A stretch of 64,000 nt of DNA from Heliocidaris erythrogramma (lineage: Eukaryota; Echinodermata; Echinoidea; Camarodonta; Echinometridae), in contig CM046856.1 in the NCBI GenBank assembly GCA_025617745.1, forward strand, positions 39,244,888 to 39,308,887, given 5' to 3'. This document shows, in pieces, positions 23,701-33,141 of this stretch. A program made the position numbers and the translations under genes. The notes under the pieces are model-generated. The model was given only the letters and a program-made list of their open reading frames with translations. It made no database searches and had not been told where the DNA came from. Positions within the stretch are counted from its first letter, which is position 1. Each line of letters starts with the position of its first letter.

Positions 23701-26700
23701 TTGGATTCAATTGCGATTCTGCACTCAGAGTCCACATTCTCCACTCCACTTGGGAGCATTCCAGCTTGGCAATCATTTTACTGGCGTACACATGCTATTC
23801 TAGCCACAATGATGTTCGCATCCTACCAGGTACCCAATTAACACCTGGTTGGAGAGGAGCACTGTAGATAAATGCCCTGCCCAAGGACATAAGTGCCATG
23901 CCGGGGTTCGAACCCACAACCTTTGCATCCCCAGTCAAGTGATTAAACAACTTGACTACGACACGTTCTCTTACTTAGATCTCTGATTTTTCTGCCCTGA
24001 ATGAAATCACTTTGTTTCAGGCTGTACCTTCTCTTCAATATTGAGAATCAGTCGACTTTTTCATTGCTTCCTTATACTAGTTTCCTTATTAATTCAGTCT
24101 TTCTGATGGTTTTTAATTTAAACTCAGATATATTCATGATGTGGAGAAGGCTTACGGTTCACCATGTGGTTAGTCCTGAAAAGGACTCTTGAGTAAGGAG
24201 AAGAAAGCGGAGAAAAGTTGAGAGGAGTTGGTTTACAGTCCCTTTCAGGACTTCACACTTTCAAGAAAGATTACTTCTACACTCTCTGAATTTCTATCTC
24301 ACCTTTCCTTTTCTTTTCCTCTCAACTTTTCTCCACTTTCTTCTTCTTACTCAATAGTCCTTTTCAGGACTAACCACATGGTGAACCATAAACCTTCTCC
24401 ACGTTATCAGTACCACCATGCAAACCTCAACCTTCAAAGATATATTCATGATGAAGCAAAATTCTCAGACTCTGCATTCTACTGATGACTGAGTTTAATC
24501 AAAGCACAATGATGCACACTTTACTTACACCAGGATTTTCTGTAAACACACCATCCATGTATCGTCTGATGAATGTAGTTTTCCCCACTGTCGCATCACC
24601 AACAATGACGATCTTCACATCACTGGTTTGATAAATACAGGGAGAAAAATAATAACAATATTAATTAAGTCAGATAGATCTAGCGACTATTATGGCACGA
24701 GGTCATGGCATTCTATGCCAATATTATAAGCTTAGATGTTTTGTAAAAAGTTAGAAATCTTAGACTCTAAATAGGTCATGATCAAATTTGTTATTTTTAT
24801 TTTGAGGAAGGGATTCTGGGTTGAAATATTTTAAGAGAAGTCAGTTAATAAAAAAGTCATTTCCCACAGCATATATTTTCTTAGTTTCTCCAATGCCCAT
24901 GATGCTGCGAGATATGTTTGCAAATAGTTAGCTTTTGTTTTAGTATGAAGCCTTCAATTCAAAGTTCAACTAGTTGTTGTTGTTATTGGTTTCAGTGGCA
25001 ACCAACTGTCAATTCTGACTATGGTGTTATTGCCAATTACTGTCAAAATTCCTATTGATATAATAATATTCCCTTTTTTTTCAATCAGAGAGTGAGATAA
25101 AACAAATAATATGAAATTATCATGTCAAATTACCGCTCCTACCTGTTTTTCTGACAAATCTGATCAAGGTTTCTTACGAAGGCTGCTCACGAAAAATTCC
25201 CTAGATCTATTTCTTTCAAGCACAGACAGGAGATGCTCAACTGCATAGCCAGGATTGAATTACAGGGAGGGGTGATTGTGAGCACGCGAAGCATGCTCCC
25301 CGGGGGGATGGGTGCAGGGAGGGGGGTTGGGCTAACTCGGCACTATTATTTTGAATTTAAGTATTTTGAAACGTGTAATTCATGCAAAATTGAACACAAG
25401 TATTTGCGATCAATTCAACTCTCTGGGCTAACTCGCCACGACTTTCCGCCAAGGCCGAGTTTGCCCTAGTGCCGACTTAGCCCGGATACCAGGGAGGGGG
25501 ATGTTTCCCCCCGGCGCATGAAAGCTTCAACGTTTTCAGAGAAAGATAACGGCTCATACATGTACTATAGCACCTCTTTTCGGCGGAAAGTTACCATGGT
25601 TACAACTTACATGTAGTTCGACGGTGCTTTTCGATTATTTGGACATAATAGTTAAGGCCAAAGTCGTTATTATGCCCAGCCGCCATTAAATCCGCCTGAA
25701 CAAGTGAATAATTAGTCAAGTTTCTTCATTTTCATTGTTGAAATTCAGTTATTTATAACGGAATAAACGCTATCGTTATCGATTCATAACTGAAAAAATT
25801 ATCAGCAAAAAAGAGCAGGATTCGAACCCGGGACCTTACAGGCGAGTGCAGTGTAGAAAGAGAATACTCTGACAGTCTGACCAGACGCCTTTACCACTAG
25901 ACCAATTGACAGCGAATCTGATCTTGCTGCACTATATTTTTTTGATATCCTAATTCCTAGGTAGGATTCTTGCCAGTTTGAGGATTTTTACTGGGCATAT
26001 TAGCTTTAGCCATAGGTAATCATGGTAATACTCACACCACGAATAGTGGTCATATTGACCACTACGAATACAATATGCAAAAATAGTTTGTATTTTCTGT
26101 CGCGTGTAGTAAAGGTATAGGGGGAAAAAATAAGATAAATATTTTAAATACTTGCTTTCAAATTCAGGCCTTAAAAATTTCACTCCTACCTCAAATGGCC
26201 GTTAGGAAGAACTTTTGATATTTTCAGAAAATCCAAAGTCCAAATCTTGTCCAAAACCGGAGAAATCCCCGCCGATTTGTTTTGCGATCGCGTGTTGTTT
26301 ACATACTGCCGATGTCTTAGACTAAAATCGGCCAATAAAATTTTTGTCCACGAAGAAACTCGGGATCGCAAGCGCACATCGATCTTTACGATCGCGCACA
26401 CAGAAAATCCGGACTTTTCCGTGTATGCCACAGGGACCAAATTTTTAAGGACAAAATGCTTTTGGGGAGATGTCAGCGCCCGCGGCGACCAGGAAATGTA
26501 CACATTGACTCCGATAGCTCGTTTCGCGAGAATCAACAGTAAATTACGGATTTGATTTTTGGAAATATCTTTTCCAACATCGGTGAGTTGAATTTATTGT
26601 ATTTCTTGGATATTTTGTTGTCGGTTTTTGTAAATTAAATGCCGATTTTGAGTGTATGTTTGTGACTTTTGTGCAGTGGTGTTTTAAAAAGTTGAGGTGT

Positions 26701-28090
26701 ATGACTGCCTACATTATACACACGAAGTATAGGAATGTAGCTATGAGTGGTAATACTGTCATGTACTGTACTGTACATGTAAAACAACAATTAGGATATC
26801 TTTTTAATTTTATATCCCCTTCATTTCATCATTCCTTGACCTTGTGTGTACTTTTTCTCATGCTTTTTCTCGCTGCCTTTTAGTTTTATTCCTCTCTCAC
26901 TCTCAGTCTCACTCAGTCTCTCTCCCGTCGAGTCCCGATGCCCCGTCCATAATTTTTTTTTTTTTTTTTGTAGTTGGCGTTAAATTTGGGGGGGGGGGGG
27001 GGCACCGCCCTGGCTAGACAACTGGGGCTCTCGAGTTCAAGGCTGCCCCCCCCCCCTTTTAACAGTATAATTTTAGAAGTTCAAAACTTTAATCTAAGCT
27101 AATATACAAATTTTACGTTGATAGCACTCATAGGTACACGCCATTGCCGACTGTGTAGTAACGCAGCCAACACACATCCCATACCTAAACTGCATCACTG
27201 TGCATTTTTGGCTATATTTAATTGAAACTGATCTATTGCAGTTTACTTAAATGCAAATAATTATGTTGAATAATAGATGATTAAAACTTACCAGGTTGTT
27301 TTGTGACCTTTGAAGAGGGTTTCCTGAAATTTTGGTCCTTTTTGTCGATAACTGCTATCGAGACTGTCCCGTCAGCATCCAGTTTGTATTTTTCACGATT
27401 ATGATGAAGGGAGCCCTCAGCGCTCGTAGTAGTACCGGCGCGATCTCCTACGAAGACCTGGAAGGGCCAAACTGACGACGTAAAAAAATAAAAAATATTA
27501 CGTATGTACGTAATAATTACTACGTACGTACGTAATATTTTTTTTTTTTTTACGTCGTCAGTTTGGCCCTTCCAGATCTTCGTAGAATAGCTTGTGTGCG
27601 TAACATTCTGCGTACGTATCTACGGTGCGTAACCATGTAGAGCGGCCTCACTAGTGCGCAACATTATTGAGAGCAGTCGTCATCCGTATGGAGGTGTGGG
27701 TAACAAGTACCAAAAAGAGGGCTGTAAATGTAAGTTTTTATAACTTTCTACATTTTGTATCTTATTAAACGAACTGATAACTTAAAATCTAAAGAATGAT
27801 ACTTCAGTATCAGTTTGCCCACAAAAACGTCCATTTCAAACAAAATTACATCTGTATCCCCAATACCCAGTATACACACATGTATATGATCCTAATGGTC
27901 AATATGACCATTGCTTGCTGATGTGGTTGGTAGAATCATTGCCATTGAGTGACATAAAATCATAGGCTAACGTTAGGCCTTCTAACGTAAATACCCGCGT
28001 GTGGGACTGTACAAACAATTTTCCACTTTGTCACGTCTGCAAATGAATAAGAATGACTCACGCTTTTTTCTTCTCTGTGGATCCAGCCAT
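20703..28090 (-). CDS. RAB20: Rab20-like small GTPase, complete, five exons
   Basis: A Rab-family GTPase, probably of endosomal or phagosomal membranes like vertebrate Rab20. Exons in reading order: 28062-28090, 24529-24622, 22521-22580, 21410-21615 and 20703-20982 (stop TGA 20703-20705). All phases join and give 222 aa (human Rab20 is 234). Visible motifs: G1 GDATVGKT, the switch I region with TVGACFFLKQW (human has TVGGAFYLKQW), G3 DTAGEE followed by RFSGLSSFYCRDASAAIVAYD, G4-like GTKTDL, G5 ETSSK, and C-terminal KKKGCCN with two cysteines for geranylgeranylation. Resemblance to Rab20 is best in TVGxxFxLKQW, FYCRxAxAAI and AKEDCL. Two sites differ from the Rab consensus: Glu for Gln in switch II, and TKxD for NKxD. 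The start in the 29-nt exon (MAGSTEKKK) is chosen because its donor GTGAGT leaves phase 2, matching exon 2. A donor at 27291 marks a possible alternative 5' exon. Confidence 0.9.
21728..21770 (+). repeat. T-run followed by G-run
   Basis: Homopolymer T of about 20 followed by about 10 G in a Rab20 intron. Length is likely unreliable in the assembly. Confidence 0.7.
23015..23483. mobile_element. MITE with ATAGGGGNATTCACAC termini
   Basis: The left terminus ATAGGGGTATTCACAC and right terminus GTGTGAATGCCCCTAT are inverted with one mismatch, 469 bp apart, in a Rab20 intron. Inside, phrases such as ATCAGGATTTCAC and GAGATTT recur near the left arm and GATTCTGAGCTTGATC near the right. No ORF. Confidence 0.75.
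23560..23975 (-). mobile_element. tRNA-headed SINE (minus orientation)
   Basis: On the minus strand it starts with a tRNA-like head containing GTGGGTTCGAACCC (B-box), continues with CTTGGGCAGGGC, CAGGTGTTAATTGGGTACCTGG and GGTGCTATATA, and ends in an ATT-rich tail (23560-23582 on the plus strand). The body shares GGGTACCTGGTAGG and the CAGGTGTA phrase with the SINE at 59165, so the two belong to related families. Confidence 0.75.
24126..24453. mobile_element. Foldback element flanked by 16 bp direct repeats
   Basis: Arms at about 24135-24222 and 24318-24405 are inverted: CACCATGTGGTTAGTCCTGA against its complement, then AGAAAGCGGAGAAAAGTTGA against TCAACTTTTCTCCACTTTCT. AGATATATTCATGATG occurs at 24126-24141 and again at 24438-24453, as expected for a duplicated target or flank. 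It lies 76 bp from the Rab20 exon carrying the P-loop. Confidence 0.75.
25815..25925 (-). repeat. tRNA-like relic with enlarged anticodon region
   Basis: The minus strand reads TTGGTCTAGTGGTAAAGGCG (A-box) and later GGTCCCGGGTTCGAATCC (B-box). The segment between D-arm and T-arm is about 40 nt longer than in a tRNA, and the acceptor strands do not pair. It is probably a tRNA-derived repeat; an intron-containing tRNA gene is less likely. Confidence 0.5.
26186..26560. other. Unassigned stretch with overlapping open frames
   Basis: Open for about 100 codons on both strands, with higher GC than its surroundings. I recognise no family and no splice logic linking it to the Rab20 gene, in whose first intron it lies. 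Confidence 0.2.
27292..27440 (-). other. Possible alternative 5' exon of the Rab20-like gene
   Basis: A good donor (GTAAGT, intron starting at 27291) ends an open stretch reading, in the phase that would join exon 2, KFQETLFKGHKTT. No ATG is present in that frame before a TGA upstream, so it would be 5' untranslated or need another exon. The 29-nt exon at 28062 gives a cleaner start. Confidence 0.25.
27448..27585. repeat. Near-perfect foldback of ~60 bp arms
   Basis: CTACGAAGACCTGGAAGGGC at the left matches GCCCTTCCAGATCTTCGTAG at the right. The arms continue through GACGACGTAAAAAA and its inverse to a centre of alternating ACGTA motifs. It would form a long hairpin next to the possible alternative 5' exon of the Rab20 gene. 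Confidence 0.85.
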
Positions 28091-28439
28091 GATCAAGTCG
28101 TATTGGAAGGTCCAAAACAAAAATAATACATCACTTTAAACATCCCGAAAATTAGGTGAATTCATCTAAGTGCTGCTGTTGTTAGTTTAGCACTATCGAT
28201 TTCCCCATTAATAACCGATATTCTGGTACTGATCTTATATCGATATCGAAAAAAAAGACACGTGAATAATGACGTCACCTAAGATCCAAAAGGGGTCGTT
28301 ATCGTCATCATGAGTTTAAAGTGGCTATTCAAAGAAAATCACAAATATAGCAAAAATGTACCACTAGAAACTGGGAAGCTTACAGATGACTTCATCATCT
28401 GCTCAATTAACTGAATTTCTATTTGGTATGATTTTAACT

Positions 28440-29729
28440 TGCCAGAATTGAATACCTCTAGAACCGGGTTGCTTGGTTGGTTTTACCAAGAGTAATCATT
28501 ATGATGTATGCTGATGATCTTGTAATTTTTACTCCATCAACTGCAGGTCTGCAGAGTTTGCTAAATGTCTGTACCCAGTTTGGGGTAGACAATGATGTAA
28601 AATATAATGCGAAAAAAAGTCACGTTATGATTGTAAATTGTGAAGAACGTAAAAAGTTAGTGTTTCCATATTTTTATTTGTGTGGTGCAAAACTTGATGT
28701 TTGTAAAGAAATTAAGTACCTTGATCATTTTTTTACAGATGATCTGTGTGATGACAGAGATATATATAGACAATGTCGTGAGCTATATGCTCAGGGTAAC
28801 ATGCTGTGCAGGAAGTTTCATATGTGCTCTCGGAAAGTTAAAGTTGAGTTATTTATTGCTTATTGTATACACCTAATTTATATACTGCACATCTTTGGTG
28901 CAGATATAAAAAAAAACCAGTTTGAAGAAACTCACTGTAGCCTATAATGATGCTATGAGGATGCTTTTACAGATACCTAGGTACTCCAGTGCAAGTAGAA
29001 TGTTTGCTGAGGTGAATACACCTGCATGTCAAGCTGTAGTAAGGAATATGATGTTTAAGTTTACTCAGAGAATTGACACTTCTGTAAATAGTATTGTTAA
29101 TATACTGGTCAACTCATTGCTAAGCAGTACAAGGTACACCTCAGACTTGTGGAATTTTTGGTTTGATAGCTTGTTGGCACAGTCGGAAGTGGGTTGCTAA
29201 AGTAGTTTAATATAATATTATGGATTTTTATTGCTTAATGGTTCTTTGTAAAGAAATAATTCATCTTGCCTTTTATATATTTCCATATCGTCTCTTTTAC
29301 GATTTTTTTCCTTCTATTCACTGCCTGTCACTAGTATTATCTTAGTACCATAATTTATCATGACACTTGTAAATATTTTCATATTATGTCTGTTTCTTGG
29401 GTTTATTTCTCTCTCTCTTTCTTAATTATTTATTGTGCCTCCTCCAGTATTTCTTTTATGTTCTCTCTTTAGTATTCTTTGTCCATTCTTTGCCCATTAT
29501 GTCCATTGTTGAGAGTATGCACTTCATTAATTGCAGCTTTAATCTTTTGTAATTATGTGTCCATTGCTTAGTTCTAGTGGTATATTAGTTTTGTGGTTTC
29601 TCTTATACGCTTATCTTTGTATTCTTGTTCCTTGATTCTTTATGTTCTCTTCTCATGTAAATGTGTTATATGGACCTCTGCTTCTGCAGCTGAGTCTGGA
29701 ATGAAGTCTTGAATTGAATTGAATTGAAT
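28440..29729 (+). mobile_element. 5'-truncated non-LTR retrotransposon (LINE)
   Basis: Only the last part of the reverse-transcriptase ORF, a 3' untranslated region (about 29200-29700) and a terminal TTGAATTGAATTGAATTGAA repeat (29709-29729) remain. The short simple-repeat 3' end instead of poly(A), together with the C-terminal protein pattern, suggests a CR1/L2/Rex-like clade. The clade is inference. Confidence 0.8.
28477..29200 (+). pseudogene. Broken reverse transcriptase C-terminal domain
   Basis: The frame from 28477 contains the catalytic YADD box (MMYADDLVIF) followed by the thumb-type pattern (KSHVMIVN, FYLCGAKLDV, IKYLDHFFTDD). After a run of nine A at about 28907-28917 the reading frame shifts, and the protein continues from 28922 as AYNDAMRMLLQIPRYSSASR to a stop at 29200. 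Both pieces together form the end of a LINE ORF2. The fingers/palm start and the endonuclease domain are missing, so the copy cannot be autonomous. Confidence 0.85.
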
Positions 29730-29787
29730 ATCTGTAATGCCATTGACATTGTCTTTTCTTTATGTTGGAAATGAAATAAATACGACT

Positions 29788-31948
29788 TTAAAGGAGAATT
29801 AACCTCAAACAGTAAAGACGAGAGTGTTCAAAGGTGTTATTTATTCCTACTTAATTGTTAGACTATATGGCTTCGCGTCAAAATATACACTGTTAGAACG
29901 TTGATTAAAATTTTTAATCTTGTTGGTTAAAATTTTAATCAACCGAGGGTTACCAGGTGAACCACACATTTGTAGGTTAAAACTTTAATCAACGGCCTGT
30001 TGATTAAAGTTTAACCTGTGGTCGATTAAAAGTTTTAATCATTTGTTGGTTAATCGTATTTTGCTCAACGTTGGTTAAATTGGTGTTGATTAAACTAAAA
30101 CATATTGTTGGTTAAATGTTTAACCATTTGTTGGTTAGTTTTATTTTGTTGGTTAAATGTTTAACCATTTGTTGGTTAATCATATTTTGCTCAACATTGG
30201 TTAAAATGGTGTTGATTAAACTTAAACAAATTGTTGGTTAGATTTATTTGATGAGAAACTCCCCGGAGAAACTCTTTTCATATCTGTAATTGTTGTCTAG
30301 CTAGCCTTATAACGAAATAGATCTACTCAGTGATCTACTTTCAGCGGTTTGGTAAGTTCGACCTTCTCAGACCTGGACTAGACTTGACTAAGGCAGGCCC
30401 ACCGGTAGACTACGCCTACGCCTACATTGGTGCTTATATCTTTTTCTCAAAAAACTGTTCTAGTTTCAGTGTTTGTCATATTGCCCTGTCCGCGAAATAT
30501 GGACATGCGGCGTCGCCTCCTCGCTGCCATAGGCGCAGTCAGTAAATCTACCGGTGGGCCTGGCTTAGCCAGGTCTAGTCCAGATCGAGCAGGTCGAACT
30601 TGCTCCCAAGCCGTTTAAATTAGAAAGAAAGAGCACACTGTAGATCTATGTCTTCCCAAGATTAAGCTGGACAACAATCACATATATGAATAATAGTTTC
30701 TCACCTTCAAACACGCCGACAAACTCTTTGAAAGTCCCCACTCATTCAGCGACTTGAATGACAATGCCTTCCATTTTTATCGCAAACAATTTCTGTGATA
30801 GATTTGTGCGCAGCGAATTTGTTCCAAATCCATATGCGCATGCGCTGTTCGGTCACGCGATTGGTATTTTAATCAACTTTGATCAAACTTTTAACCAACA
30901 AAAAGATAAAGTGTCTTGACAGTTAGCACTATCAGTATGGCGGGAAAGCAGAGAACACTGTTTTTAATCACTGTTGGTTACAAAGTAACCAACAAGAATA
31001 AAAACAATAATTTTAATCAACAATATTTTTAACCCACGCAAGATTAAAAGTCATTTTTAACCAACATTCATTTTATAACCAATGTTGAGCGATTTTTAAT
31101 CAACATTTTTTTAATCCGTAGTTTTTTAATGCATGTTTTAACAGTATACGAGATCGATACGAATCAAGATTTTCTGAGCAAAATTTATCATCTGCTAGCA
31201 ATATGTATCGTCTGCTAGCAATACATGGGGGCTGCCATTTTTTTATGTGTACAAGAAGATTTTCTTAATCCAAATGCCCAATTGCCTTTTTCAAAATTAA
31301 AAACCCATTTGAGATTAAAAATATAGAATAGATATGTCAATTTATTTTTAAACTGAAGATTTCCTTTTATATTTCTGTTGAAAATCGAAATTCGCTTAAT
31401 AGAAATTTATTTTCTCGGTACTGGACGCATGGGACGGAGCAAAGTAATTCAAAGTAATTCAGCATCTATAGCGGCAAACTATGCATTCACCTGCTTTCGG
31501 ATAATGGGACTTGAAAAGTCAGAATGCATGCTGCATATATTATGTTCTGCTCTGTTTGGCAAACCCAAGAAAATAGATTTTTGTTAAGCAAAACCAGACA
31601 ATTTAAAAGTATCATTATGAAGATTTAAATTCTATAATACATGTAAACACCCACTTTATATTTTTCGTCACATATGGGATTTTAGGTAATGAAGAAAATC
31701 AATTTAAGTCTTGGATTCAAAATATCTTCCTGACTGGAACATTTCTCAATGGTTCATGTACAACTCCAAATCAGCAAGAAAATGGCAGCCCCCATGTAAA
31801 TGAGTAGGAGACCATACCGGGTGTTGGAATATCTTTATTTATACCCTTTTCTGATATCTTATTAGAAAATGATTCAGGCCAATAAGTAGGAATATATTAC
31901 ACCTTCGAATATAAGTAAATTTGTAATCAGGGGTTAATTCTCCTTTAA
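29788..31948. mobile_element. TTAA-bounded element, outer copy of a nested pair
   Basis: Left end TTTAAAGGAGAATTAACC and right end GGTTAATTCTCCTTTAAA are perfect inverted repeats 2.16 kb apart. Near the right half, ATGGGGGCTGCCATTTTTT (31226) and its inverse (31782) form a subterminal inverted pair shared with the element at 1375-2175. The interior is interrupted by the foldback at 29884-31148. Confidence 0.8.
29884..31148. mobile_element. Nested foldback element rich in GTTGGTTAAA motifs
   Basis: Ends TATACACTGTTA and TTAACAGTATA are inverted. The left flank (29895-30240) repeats GTTGATTAAA, GTTGGTTAAA and TTTAACCA many times; the right flank (30870-31130) repeats TTTTAATCAAC and TTTAACCAAC. 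Inner arms at 30350-30415 and 30545-30615 are also inverted (GGCCCACCGGTAGA against TCTACCGGTGGGCC). The whole could fold into one long hairpin. No protein family is recognised inside. Confidence 0.75.
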
Positions 31949-33140
31949 ATTTGAAATTTGAATTCAAAGGTTTGAGCAAAATCTGATAAAAAGAATAAGA
32001 AAGTTATGAAGTTTTTGAAGTGGTAATAAATCAGACACAAATTGGTAACTCCGTGAGGTATCTTGTGAGCTTCTTTCCCATTTGCCTATACCCCCAAATT
32101 ATCCACCGATTACATTTATCAGCAGCAGTATGCTAGAGATCTGACAGTGTTTAAGAGCGAAATAGACTCTCTGGTTTTCTTACTTTGCTAATACACAAAA
32201 TGATGATCGCGTGTATAGACTAAAATCGAGAGAAGTAACACAAAAATTTAACTATGTGTTTGTGTTACGATGGCAATGACCACATAATATGTCCAACAAA
32301 AGACAGAGTATATCTAGTCTTTCTTATCAAAGCAAATTATGTATGGAACTTTCAGTATTTGATACAGGATGCGGGCAAGGTTGTTTTACGCAGGTGGGTC
32401 TGTGTTCTTTTGTTATCAAAATGGAACTCGATTTTAAGGAGGCTGAGATCTTCCGTATACGAGGAATGATGGAATATATATGACAAGGCAGATTAATGAA
32501 AGACACTACACGGTCGCAAACGGACTTTCGAAACAAAAAACTCAAGGGAAAAATCAATACCCTGTTGGACATCCCATATAAATTATTTTCGGATAACATA
32601 ATATTCAATTGTAATGTTCAATAGGTGATGGACAATAATTAAGGCTATAGAAACTGCCTTTCAAAAGTCTTTGCAAGACTAGGGCTTTTGTGACAATTTT
32701 GATAAAGGCTTGTTACAGTTTAAAGTCTGATTTTATTGGTAATGATTATAACGACAAAAATAATGATATTAATGAAAACGAAAATAACGACGATGGATTA
32801 TCTTTATTATAATATCAAAGAAGTATACTGATAAAATTCTCTAATTTTGTATAGCGTATGCGCTCAATATACCTGAGTGCTCTGGAAGGCTTTAAATCAC
32901 ATCGTGTTCACATGGTTCACGAAACCGATATCAGGACATAGTGCATTATAAGGAATATATCCAAATCTATACTCCATGCACATGATTGGGGAGATACAAT
33001 TGGAACATTGTCTAAAGACAGGCGAATGTACAGGCAGTGTTTCGAATCGTCAACGTCTTTATTGAAGTTCAATATGCACGGCGCTCCCACTTTATAGAAA
33101 TTAAGCTCAATGATGACTACTATAATTTCGACAATGACCA
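31949..33140. other. Non-coding stretch with a repeat fragment
   Basis: The block 31960-32110 (AATAAGAAAGTTATGAAG, CAAATTGGTAACTCCGTGAG) is an inverted relative of 39770-40150. The rest shows no supported gene. Confidence 0.4.
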
Positions 33141-33141
33141 C

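Noticed and set aside
25815-25925. Intron-containing tRNA gene on the minus strand
   Set aside because: A-box and B-box are clear, but the acceptor strands do not pair and the T-stem is imperfect, so it is recorded as a relic.
26186-26555. Overlapping 102- and 116-codon ORFs on opposite strands
   Set aside because: No recognised motif; overlapping frames on both strands and no splice link to the Rab20 gene.
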